From Victivallales bacterium (GTDB taxonomy: Bacteria > Verrucomicrobiota > Lentisphaeria > Oligosphaerales > Lenti-02): DNA of 29,997 bases. Location: NCBI GenBank assembly GCA_018648945.1, contig JABGQJ010000009.1, positions 1-29,997 of the forward strand, written 5' to 3'. Position 1 is the first letter of the stretch. The number at the start of each line of letters is the position of its first letter. Below, one piece after another: positions 15,883-23,922 of the stretch. The translations under genes and the position numbers were made by a program. The notes under the pieces were generated by a model. It was not told the DNA's origin and searched no databases. It saw only the letters and a list, made by a program, of their open reading frames with translations.

Positions 15883-17985
15883 ATGAGTGAGCGAAACTAT
15901 GAGTTCCGGCGGCGGCTCAACCAGGTCCACGAACCGAACCGGCACGATCCGGGTGCGCGCCCGACACGGGCCGAGGTGGCTGTTGGCCCCGGCTGGCGGG
16001 TGGTGTTGGCTCCCGCGTCGAGCTCGTATCTGATCCGGGTGGCTCAGGATCTGCAGGACTACTTTCTGACCAGCCTGGGGGTCTCTCTGCTACTCGAACG
16101 GAAGGATCCCGCAGCGGCCTTGGCCGAGGCGGCTCCCCGGGCGATCATCCTGGGGACGGGGGAGGATCTGCCGGAGCTCTGCGAGGGGCTGGTCGAGTCG
16201 CGCTCCTACCGGCTCGTGGTGAAGGGCGACGCCGTGGTGGTCTGTGGGCACGACGAGCGTGGCGTGGGGCAGGGATGCTACTTCCTGGAAGACGTGATGA
16301 ACCTGCGCGAAGCTCCCTTCCTCCAACTTGGCGACGAGGTCCGCACCCCCGTTTTCCAGCCCCGCATGATCCACTCGGGCTGGGGAATCGACGAGTTCCC
16401 GGACCCTCACCTGAACGCCATCGCCCACGCGGGCATCGATGCGGTTCTGGTCTTCGTCAAGGGGCCGAACACGACCACCATGGGGCATTTGGACATCAAC
16501 GACCTGATCGACCGGGCCGCTGGTTTCGGCCTTGACGTCTACCTCTACAGCTACCTGCACAGCAGCAAGCACCCGGATGAGTACGAGGCCCCCGCCTTCT
16601 ACGACAGCACATATGGCGAGCTCATGCGTGCCCATCCCAAAGCCAAGGGGATCGTCTTTGTGGGCGAGTCCTGCGAGTTCGCCAGCAAGGACGAGCGCAC
16701 TCGGGGGCGGACCCGCCATTGCCCCGTTCCCGAGGGCGGTGAGAAGGACAGGCGCCCGTCCCCCGGCTGGTGGCCGTGCCGGGACTATCCACAGTGGTTG
16801 GAGCTTCTCAAGGGCATCATCCGGCGCAACTGTCCGCAGGCGGACATCGTCTTCTGGACCTACAACTGGGGCTGGGCTCCCGAAGCCGACCGGCTGGCGC
16901 TGGTCCGCTCGCTGCCGCAGGACATCTCCCTGCAGGTCACCTTCGAGATGTTCGAGAATGTGGAGAAGGAGGGCATCACCACCCGTTGCGTGGACTACAC
17001 GGCGTCCTTCGAGGGGCCCGGCAGTTACTTCAGCAGCGAGGCCAAAGTCGCCAAGGAGTGCGGCATCCCACTCTATGCCATGTCCAATACCGGCGGGCTG
17101 ACCTGGGATATCGGGGTCATCCCCTACCAGCCCATCCCCTACCAGTGGCGTCGTCGCCACGATGCGCTGCTGGCGGCGAACAAGGACTGGGGACTGTGTG
17201 GGTTGATGGAGTCGCACCATTTCGGCTTCTGGCCCTCCTTTGTCAGCGAATTGGCCAAGTGGAGCTACTGGCGTCCCCGGCGCGACTTCGACAAGGTCAT
17301 CGCCCAGATCGCCGCGCGCGACTTCGGCGACGGTGCCGAGTTCGCGCTCCAGGCTTGGCAACACTGGAGCGAAGCGTTCCGCGACTATGTGCCGACCAAT
17401 GAGGACCAGTATGGGCCCTTCCGTGTCGGGCCCGCCTACCCGTTGGTCTTCCTGGATCATGATGTGGAGTTCCCCAGCGCCGACTTTGCCCACTTTGGCA
17501 GCCGAATTCTGAGGACTCTCTACCGGTCCCACAAGCCGGCGGACGTTCCCGTGGAGATCCGCCTCCTCCGCCGGATGAGCGCCCGTTGGGAGCAGGGGCT
17601 GTCCTGTCTCCGCTGCGCCATCGAGAAGGCCCCCGAACGCAAGCAGGCGAAGGCCCGCGCGATGTTGGGCCTCGGCGAGTTCATTCTGCACTGCGTGGTG
17701 ACCACGATCCATGTCAAACGCTGGTATCTGCTCCAGCAGGTGCTGCGTGACGAGGGCAGCGATCTCCCTGCCAAGCGTGCCGCGTTGGCGGCAATGCGCG
17801 AGCTTGCCGAAGAGGAAATCCGCAACGCCGCCGCCACCATCCCCCTCGTCGAGGCCGACTCGCGCCTTGGGTGGGAGCCGAGCATGGAGTACATGACTGA
17901 CCGGCCGCATGTGGAGTGGAAGCTGGCCCAGGTCCGCCAAGTCTTGCAGGAAGCCCTGCCTGAGTACGAGCGGAACTTGGTCTGA
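15883..17985 (+). CDS. Putative glycoside hydrolase with GH20/GH67-type N-terminal domain
   Basis: A 700-residue cytoplasmic protein (no signal peptide). ATG 15883 is preferred because AAGGAG lies 6 bases upstream; a TTG at 15865 precedes it in frame. Residues about 35-140 look like the alpha/beta domain found before the barrel in GH20, GH67 and GH84 enzymes (AIILGTG, SYRLVVKGDAVVVCGHDERGVGQGCYFLEDVM). From about 165 a TIM-barrel-like region begins (MIHSGWGIDEFPDPHLNAIAHAGIDAVLVFVKG), with GIVFVGESCEF, DIVFWTYNWGW and MESHHFGFWPSF as likely active-site strands. The C-terminal third is helical. Candidate catalytic acids include the Glu of FVGESCEF, but this is a guess. No specific GH family was recognised. 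Position opposite fucosidase and sulfatase suggests a part in degrading the same glycan. Confidence 0.7.
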   Translation: MSERNYEFRRRLNQVHEPNRHDPGARPTRAEVAVGPGWRVVLAPASSSYLIRVAQDLQDYFLTSLGVSLLLERKDPAAALAEAAPRAIILGTGEDLPELCEGLVESRSYRLVVKGDAVVVCGHDERGVGQGCYFLEDVMNLREAPFLQLGDEVRTPVFQPRMIHSGWGIDEFPDPHLNAIAHAGIDAVLVFVKGPNTTTMGHLDINDLIDRAAGFGLDVYLYSYLHSSKHPDEYEAPAFYDSTYGELMRAHPKAKGIVFVGESCEFASKDERTRGRTRHCPVPEGGEKDRRPSPGWWPCRDYPQWLELLKGIIRRNCPQADIVFWTYNWGWAPEADRLALVRSLPQDISLQVTFEMFENVEKEGITTRCVDYTASFEGPGSYFSSEAKVAKECGIPLYAMSNTGGLTWDIGVIPYQPIPYQWRRRHDALLAANKDWGLCGLMESHHFGFWPSFVSELAKWSYWRPRRDFDKVIAQIAARDFGDGAEFALQAWQHWSEAFRDYVPTNEDQYGPFRVGPAYPLVFLDHDVEFPSADFAHFGSRILRTLYRSHKPADVPVEIRLLRRMSARWEQGLSCLRCAIEKAPERKQAKARAMLGLGEFILHCVVTTIHVKRWYLLQQVLRDEGSDLPAKRAALAAMRELAEEEIRNAAATIPLVEADSRLGWEPSMEYMTDRPHVEWKLAQVRQVLQEALPEYERNLV

Positions 17986-18014
17986 GCCGTTCGTGGACCA
18001 CCGAGTGCACGTCT

Positions 18015-18037
18015 CAGGCGCGCAGGTCGCACGCCTG
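18015..18037. terminator. Hairpin between convergent genes, possible shared terminator
   Basis: CAGGCG (18015-18020) and CGCCTG (18032-18037) pair perfectly. Inside, one mismatch is followed by a further GC/GC pairing. The hairpin lies in the 149-bp gap between the convergent GH-like gene and the adenylate cyclase gene, 30 bases after the former's stop. There is no T-tract on either strand, so intrinsic termination is uncertain. Confidence 0.25.
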
Positions 18038-18134
18038 GCCCTGCGCCCACCAGTAGCAGGTTGCCCAAGCCAAGGCCCGCTGGTCTGCACGACTTGGTGC
18101 TAGCAGACGAAGCCGGACAGAGCGCTGCTGCCGT

Positions 18135-20513
18135 CTATTTGGTGGTAAGGACTCGGACTGGAGTCCAGTCATCCTTCGGCGGCTTGGCGATGAGCTTCTG
18201 GCAGCGCTGCATATAGACCAGGGACGGCCCATCGACAGGATGGCAGTTGAGGACGTTCTCGAAACGCTTCAGGGCTTTGGTGAAGTCCCGCTTGCGGTAG
18301 AGTTGGACGCCTTGCTCAAAATCGGACAGGACCCGCTGCAGATGCGGGAAGGTCGCGTCCCCGTGGTAGTCCAGGACCTCGTGGATGGGGACCGGTTGGC
18401 TTTTCCCCTTGACGCGAAGCAGCTCGATTTCGCGGGTGCAGACCGCGTCGTGGAGCTGGGAAGCGCACCGGGCACCGATGAGAATGCTGGTGCCGTAGTA
18501 CTTGTTGGCGGCCTCCAGGCGAGAGGCGAGGTTCACACTGTCGCCAATGACGGTGTAGTCCATGCGCTGAGGCGAGCCGATATTGCCGACGACCACTTCG
18601 CCGGTACTGATGCCGATGCCGATGCGGATGGGCGCGTCGCCCACTCCTTGACGCTTGATGTTGTGGGTGGCCAGGGCGCGCATCATGTCGTTGGCGACGG
18701 CGACGGCCTTGTCGGCGTCTCGCCCGCTCTGGAAGGGAGCGCCGAAGAGAGCCATGATCGCGTCGCCAATGTACTTGTCCAGGATGCCGCCATGCTGGAA
18801 GATGACATCGACCATCTCGGAGAAGTACTCGTTGAGCATGCCGACCGTTTCCCGCGCGCCAAGCTGCTCGGTCAGGGGGGTGAAGTCGCGGATGTCGCTG
18901 AACAGGATGGTGACTTCCTGCGCTCGGCCGCCGAGGGTGGATTCGCCTTCTTCGAGGAGCCGGTCGGCGACTTCCTTGGTCATATACCGGGCCATGGTGC
19001 TGCGGAGGCGCTTCTCGTTGCCGATGTCTTCCGCCACGAGCATTGTGCCCATGGGCTTGTGGTGGACATCAAGCATGGGGACGACGGTAAGGTTGACCGA
19101 GACCGTTTCGTCGGAGTGGGACATGGCCAGCGAGACGTCCACGTTGAGGTCTGGGTGGCCGGTCCGGCGGACCTTCTCCAGACTGGAGAGGAGCCAGGGA
19201 TTGGCGGGTCCGAGAGTGTCGGCGAGTGATTCGCCGACGAGGGAGTCGGGGTCGATGCCGAGGATGCGCTGCGCTGCCTCGTTGACCTTGATGATCCGTT
19301 GTTCGGAGTCAAGCGTGACGACCGCATTGGTCAGGCTGCGGAGAATGCTCTCGTTGTAGTTTCTGGCGTTCCGGATCTCTTCGAAGAGGCGGGCATTGTC
19401 AAGGGCGACGCTGGCCTGGGAGGCAAATGCGCGGAGCCGGGACTCGTCCTCGTCGTTGAACGGCCCGCGGCTTTTGTTCAGCACCTGCATCACACCGATG
19501 GGGTTGCCGTCCTTGGAGACCACTGGCATGCAGAGGATGTTGCGGGTGATGAAGCCGGTCTTCCGGTCGAAGGCAGGGTTGAAACGGTCGTCGGTATAGG
19601 GGTCGGGGATGTTGATCGTCTCGTTGCTGGTGAAGCAGGTCCCGGCAATGCCCACGCTGTCCGGGAAGCGGATCTCGGTTGTGCTCAGGCCTTGCGCCAC
19701 CCGTGACCAAAGCTCGCTGGTGCGGTCGTCGTGGAGGAAGAGCGTGCTGCGGTCGGCATGCAGAATATCGGTGGCGACAAGGACGATCTTCTCCAGGAGG
19801 GTGTCGAGCTGAAGTTCCGTGGAGATCTCTTTGGTCAGCTCGATCAAGCGGTCCTGTTCGCGCCGGGACTCCTCCGCCCGTTCATAGAGCTGGGCATTGG
19901 TGAGGGAACTGGCAGCCTGGGCACCGAGAGCCTGAAGGAGGACCAAGTCGTCATCGGTGAAGGGGCCGTCCAGCTTGTTAAGCACCTGGGTGACACCGAT
20001 GGGGACGCCGCTGTTGGTGATGGGCGCGCAGAGAATGTTGCGGGTGTGGTACCCAGTGTCTTGGTCAATCTCGCGGTTGAAGCGGTCGTCCGCATAGGCA
20101 TCGGCGATGATGGTGGCGCGATTGCTGCGGAAAACGGCACCGGCGATACCGGAACCGGCTGGGAAGCGCAGTTCGGCAGTCCCGGCGCCCTGAGCGACGC
20201 GGGAATAGAGCTCGTCGGTGCGCTCGTCGTAGAGGAAGAGAGAACTACGGTCTGCGTCCAGAGCTTCGGTGATGATCGCCATCAGCCGGGGAAGAAGAAC
20301 GTCCAGGTCCAGCGTGTCGTGGACCCGGTGAGAGACATCGATCAAGGTGGAGACACGACCGAGGAGTTCGCCGACCTTGGTGAGCAGTTCGTCGCGGTCC
20401 TCGACCGACAGGAGACGGAGAATATGGTCCAGGTCCGCCTGGTCCAGGCGGTGTGACAGGACACTCTGGACGACCTCGTGGTCGAATGTCGTCGAGTTTT
20501 TTTCTTTGCCCAT
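18135..20513 (-). CDS. GAF-GAF-PAS class III adenylate cyclase (CyaB1-like)
   Basis: Soluble 792-residue signalling enzyme making cyclic AMP from ATP. Order: short N-terminal helical part; GAF-A (about 50-230); GAF-B (about 245-420), whose NKSRGPFNDEDE fits the NKFDE motif of cyclic-nucleotide-binding GAF domains; PAS (about 425-525, with VVTLDSEQRIIKVNEAAQRILG); class III catalytic domain (about 530-710); and a TPR-like tail. Catalytic residues are all visible: metal Asp540 (FSDIRDFT) and Asp584 (KYIGDAIM), ATP-specifying Lys580 and Thr654 (DYTVIGDSVN), and transition-state Asn661 and Arg665. Domain order matches Anabaena CyaB1, where GAF-B binds cAMP and activates the enzyme; the same feedback is plausible here. 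ATG 20513 is preceded by AAAGGG; in-frame codons upstream to 20627 are not needed. No CRP-type effector is in the window. Confidence 0.93.
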   Translation of the reverse strand: MGKEKNSTTFDHEVVQSVLSHRLDQADLDHILRLLSVEDRDELLTKVGELLGRVSTLIDVSHRVHDTLDLDVLLPRLMAIITEALDADRSSLFLYDERTDELYSRVAQGAGTAELRFPAGSGIAGAVFRSNRATIIADAYADDRFNREIDQDTGYHTRNILCAPITNSGVPIGVTQVLNKLDGPFTDDDLVLLQALGAQAASSLTNAQLYERAEESRREQDRLIELTKEISTELQLDTLLEKIVLVATDILHADRSTLFLHDDRTSELWSRVAQGLSTTEIRFPDSVGIAGTCFTSNETINIPDPYTDDRFNPAFDRKTGFITRNILCMPVVSKDGNPIGVMQVLNKSRGPFNDEDESRLRAFASQASVALDNARLFEEIRNARNYNESILRSLTNAVVTLDSEQRIIKVNEAAQRILGIDPDSLVGESLADTLGPANPWLLSSLEKVRRTGHPDLNVDVSLAMSHSDETVSVNLTVVPMLDVHHKPMGTMLVAEDIGNEKRLRSTMARYMTKEVADRLLEEGESTLGGRAQEVTILFSDIRDFTPLTEQLGARETVGMLNEYFSEMVDVIFQHGGILDKYIGDAIMALFGAPFQSGRDADKAVAVANDMMRALATHNIKRQGVGDAPIRIGIGISTGEVVVGNIGSPQRMDYTVIGDSVNLASRLEAANKYYGTSILIGARCASQLHDAVCTREIELLRVKGKSQPVPIHEVLDYHGDATFPHLQRVLSDFEQGVQLYRKRDFTKALKRFENVLNCHPVDGPSLVYMQRCQKLIAKPPKDDWTPVRVLTTK

Positions 20514-20807
20514 CTCAAGCCCTTTCTGTGCTCTAGCAACTCGGACCGTCCAATACCTCTCCGGTTCTCCGGTCCTGCGGTCCGTGCGGTTCGCCACTGC
20601 GCCGGGAGCCATCAAGAGGTGTGGCATCGGGGCTGCAAAGCCCCAGAAGGCAGACGAGGCAAAACACTCCTATACGTTATCCTGATTGGGCCGTGTGCGC
20701 AAGTGCTCGCTGCTACTGCGACTTCCAGTTGCGGACGGATGGACTGGCGGAGCCGGTTGGGATATGGTGTGCCACACACCAGATGCCCGGATGTCCAGGA
20801 GCGTCCC
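20514..20807. promoter_or_regulatory. Divergent region between adenylate cyclase and HzsA-like gene
   Basis: This 294-bp gap must hold the promoters of both outward-reading genes. It contains a compact hairpin at 20629-20644, GGGGCT / AGCCCC closed by a GCAA tetraloop (GNRA type), and the ribosome site AGGAG at 20797-20801. No CRP-like palindrome or clear -35/-10 pair was seen by eye. Confidence 0.4.
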
Positions 20808-23800
20808 ATGCCCGTCTCCCGATACGCCCCGTGCTTGTTCGCGTTCCTTTGTTCGCTCCCTCTGCTTGTTGCCGCGCCTCGCACCGTTCAGGTGACGGTC
20901 AGGGCCGACAGTGGCGCCGCTGGCTACGAAGGCACGAACGCCCTGGATGGCGATCCGGAGACCATGTGGCATACCCCCTGGGGTGCGGCCGAGACCAAGC
21001 TGCCCCATGAGCTGACCATCGACCTCGGCACCGAGTTCCCCCTCAAGGGGTTCCGTTATCAGCGACGCCTGAACGGGGTCAACGGGACCATCGGCAAATA
21101 CGTCCTGCTCGTCTCTGCCGATGGCAAGACCTGGGGCAAGGCAGTCGCCCAGGGGACCTTCACCAAGCAGGCCGGTGCCGACACAGTGACGTTCCCCGCC
21201 CCCGTACGAGCTCGCTTCGTGCGTCTGCGCGCGTCTTCCGAGATTGGCGGCCGGCAGTGGACCTCGGTCGCCGAACTCGAACTGCTGGCGGATGGGGTCC
21301 GTTTCCGCTCGAAACCCAGCCCAGATGCTCAACGACATGGCGTGCCGAAGCCACCGGTCGTGCGCAAGCGGCAAGGCCCCGACACTTCGACTCTCGCGGG
21401 TGCCATGGCGATGGCGGCCCTCACCCTCGATTTCGTGCAGAAGGCGTCCCCGCGCCCCCGCTTGGCTACTGAACTGAAGGCGTTGGCGCAACGGGTAGCC
21501 CAGATCGGGACGGGCGAGCCAGAACCCCTTCGTCTGGAAGCCCTGGCCCTGCGCCGGAAGACCATACTTTCCCATCCCGCTCTCGCCTTCAGACGCCTGC
21601 TCATCAACAAGCGCCCGCCACCCACCTTCCAACATCAGACCGACCAGTATCTGGGGCGCTACAATGGCATCGGCGCCGGGCTGGTCATCCTTGACAATTG
21701 GCGGTCGGAGACACCGACGGAGACCGTCCTTCTCAAGGGGAAGCTCCCGCCTGGCACGGTGCTGCACCCGGACCTTTCCTTTGATGCCAAGCGCATCCTG
21801 TTCTCCCACTGTGACCAGACGGTGAAGGACGCCAAGCTGAAGCGCTCCTTCATCTATGAGATTGGCGTCGATGGCACCGGCTTGCGCCAGCTCACCGGCA
21901 CGGCGGACGATTCCATGGTTACGGCGGCAGGACGCCGAACCGTACTGGTCGAAGACTGGGACCCCTGCTATCTGCCCGACGGCGGATTTGCCTTCATTTC
22001 CACCCGCAATCAGGGCGGCGTGCGCTGCCACCACGGCGGCCGCTACTGCCCCACCTATCTCCTCTACCGCGCCGACGAAGGCGGCCGCAATATCCGAGCC
22101 ATGTCCTTTGGCGAGGCCAACGAGTGGGACCCCAGCATGCTGGCCGATGGCCGCATCATCTGGACCCGTTGGGACTACATCAACCGCCACGATACCATCT
22201 ATCAGAGTCTCTGGACCACCCGTCCGGACGGTACCGGCACCGCCCACTTCTATGGCAACTACACGCGCAACCCCTGCAACATCCTGGAGTCCCGCGCCAT
22301 CCCCGGTTCGCGCAAGGTGGTGGGCACGGCGGCTGCGCACCACGCCTATACGGCTGGCTCGATCATCGTCATCGACCCGGCCAAGGGCGAGGATGGCCCC
22401 GATCCCATCGAGCGCATCACGCCGGAGATCGCCTTCCCGGAAACCGAAGGGTACCCGGTCGGCGCGTTCGTCACGCCTTGGCCGCTGAGCGAAGACCTCT
22501 TCCTGGCTGCATACACCCCCGCCCAGTTGCGCAGTCAGGGCAAGGAGTCGCAGAGGCCGAATGCCTACTCGCTCTATCTGGTGGATACGTTGGGTGGGCG
22601 CGAACTGATCTACCGCGACCCGAAGATGAGCTGCTTTGCGCCGATCCCCCTGGTACCCCGTCCCCGCCCCCCCGCCTGGCCCTCCATGTTGCCGGCGGAT
22701 GCGCCGCGGAAGGGGCGGGTGTACGTGCAGAATGTACGGCGTAGCACCCAGTCGATTCCCGACGAGGTAGCGGCGTTGCGCGTGGTCCGCATCGACTCCC
22801 AGCCCGTGCAGCGCGTGCCGGATCGCGGCCAGGTGCTGTTCGAGGTCAGCAAGGGCATCGTCGGGCTGGCCCCGGTAGCCAAGGACGGGTCCGTCGCGTT
22901 CACGGCGCCCGCTGGAGCGGCCCTGCTGTTCCAGCTGGTGGACAAGCACGGGCAGTCGGTGATGAGCATGCGTACCTTCGTCTACCTGCAACCAGGCGAG
23001 ACCATGAGCTGCGTTGGCTGCCATGAGCCCCGGCGTGCCGCTCCTCGCACGGCGCGGACCCCCGCAAAACGCATCTATCCCGAGCTTGAGCCTGCGGTTG
23101 GCCCCCGCTACTCAGGAGGCCTGTCCTTCGTGCGGACCGTGCAGCCGGTGCTGGACCGTCACTGCATTTCCTGCCATGGCCTGGGCAAGAAACCGGCGGG
23201 CGGGTTGAGTCTGCTGGGCACCATGGATACGGCGCCGCTGCGCCTCGGTCACCCCCGCACCAGCACCGCGTACCAGTCCCTCACCAAGCGCAAGGGATTG
23301 GTGGTGGTGGCCCACCGCAACCGCGAGTCCGTCGCCAGCCGCCCAAGCGACTACGGCGCGCGGGCCAGTCGTCTTGCCAAGATCCTGCTGAGCGGCCATG
23401 GTGGACGGGTCAAGCTCCCCGCCGCCGACTTCCGTCGCGTGGCCCAGTGGCTCGATCTGAACGCCCCCTTCTACGGCGGCTACACCTGGAACAAGGCCGA
23501 GTGGCGGCTACCTATACCCGAGGCCGAAATCCGGCTCCGGGCGGCGGCGGCCAAGCGTTTTGGGACCAAGATCTCCGAGCAGCCCTTTGCGGCTCTGGTG
23601 AACGTGGGTGATCCCGAGCAGAGCCGGATTCTCCTCACCGGTCTTCCCGTTGCATCCGGCGGCTGGGGCCAGTTGCCGAAGAATGCTGGTTGGGACGAAC
23701 TCCGCACCTTGGTGCAAGCTTCGCTCTCGCCGCTTCCTGCCCAGGATCTGGCCGGCACCTGCCAGCAATCCGCCTGCCAGTGCCGCGCCTGCTGGGTCCC

Positions 23801-23849
23801 CAAGGCCGAGGCCGACTACCAAGCAGGCCTGCGCAAGATCACGAGGTAG
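20808..23849 (+). CDS. Secreted discoidin/HzsA-like/cytochrome c protein
   Basis: A 1013-residue exported protein. Signal peptide at 1-23 (CLFAFLCSLPLLVAA). Residues about 30-160 form an F5/8 type C (discoidin) carbohydrate-binding-like domain (GYEGTNALDGDPETMWHTPWG ... ELTIDLG ... FVRLRASSE). The middle (about 270-700) is a propeller-like region of the family often called HzsA-related, after the hydrazine synthase alpha subunit (e.g. GLRQLTG, WDPCYLPDGGFAFISTRNQGG, ANEWDPSMLADGRIIWTRWD). Two haem c motifs follow: CVGCH (735-739) and CISCH (786-790), the latter in a planctomycete-type cytochrome context (VQPVLDRHCISCHGLG). Start: AGGAG 6 bases before ATG 20808; the frame is open upstream to 20478 but that part is intergenic. 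Hydrazine synthesis is not implied, as no partner subunits are present. A role as a periplasmic oxidoreductase acting on carbohydrates is possible. Confidence 0.85.
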   Translation: MPVSRYAPCLFAFLCSLPLLVAAPRTVQVTVRADSGAAGYEGTNALDGDPETMWHTPWGAAETKLPHELTIDLGTEFPLKGFRYQRRLNGVNGTIGKYVLLVSADGKTWGKAVAQGTFTKQAGADTVTFPAPVRARFVRLRASSEIGGRQWTSVAELELLADGVRFRSKPSPDAQRHGVPKPPVVRKRQGPDTSTLAGAMAMAALTLDFVQKASPRPRLATELKALAQRVAQIGTGEPEPLRLEALALRRKTILSHPALAFRRLLINKRPPPTFQHQTDQYLGRYNGIGAGLVILDNWRSETPTETVLLKGKLPPGTVLHPDLSFDAKRILFSHCDQTVKDAKLKRSFIYEIGVDGTGLRQLTGTADDSMVTAAGRRTVLVEDWDPCYLPDGGFAFISTRNQGGVRCHHGGRYCPTYLLYRADEGGRNIRAMSFGEANEWDPSMLADGRIIWTRWDYINRHDTIYQSLWTTRPDGTGTAHFYGNYTRNPCNILESRAIPGSRKVVGTAAAHHAYTAGSIIVIDPAKGEDGPDPIERITPEIAFPETEGYPVGAFVTPWPLSEDLFLAAYTPAQLRSQGKESQRPNAYSLYLVDTLGGRELIYRDPKMSCFAPIPLVPRPRPPAWPSMLPADAPRKGRVYVQNVRRSTQSIPDEVAALRVVRIDSQPVQRVPDRGQVLFEVSKGIVGLAPVAKDGSVAFTAPAGAALLFQLVDKHGQSVMSMRTFVYLQPGETMSCVGCHEPRRAAPRTARTPAKRIYPELEPAVGPRYSGGLSFVRTVQPVLDRHCISCHGLGKKPAGGLSLLGTMDTAPLRLGHPRTSTAYQSLTKRKGLVVVAHRNRESVASRPSDYGARASRLAKILLSGHGGRVKLPAADFRRVAQWLDLNAPFYGGYTWNKAEWRLPIPEAEIRLRAAAAKRFGTKISEQPFAALVNVGDPEQSRILLTGLPVASGGWGQLPKNAGWDELRTLVQASLSPLPAQDLAGTCQQSACQCRACWVPKAEADYQAGLRKITR

Positions 23850-23922
23850 CCCGCACGCAACCAGACGCCCCGCAGTTGACCCTAGTGCCCATCGCCGCGG
23901 CTTTCTGCCGGTACGTCAATGC

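Noticed and set aside
16090..18090. A 666-codon minus-strand open frame opposite the GH-like gene
   Set aside because: The plus-strand product has domain-like structure and a good ribosome site; the antisense product does not.
17986..18134. A tRNA or small RNA gene in the gap between the GH-like and cyclase genes
   Set aside because: No cloverleaf, T-loop or anticodon arm could be drawn; only a simple hairpin is present.
20617..20665. A GEMM-type (cyclic di-GMP) riboswitch suggested by GCAAAGCC near the hairpin
   Set aside because: The second stem with its GAAA loop and the characteristic joining sequences are missing; only the short shared string matches.
20670..23024. A 784-codon minus-strand open frame opposite the HzsA-like gene
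   Set aside because: The plus-strand product has a signal peptide, a discoidin domain and haem motifs; the antisense frame has none.
20808..23849. Interpretation of the HzsA-like gene as evidence for anammox hydrazine synthesis
   Set aside because: No beta or gamma subunit or other anammox gene is present, and HzsA-like fusions with discoidin domains are found in organisms that are not anammox.
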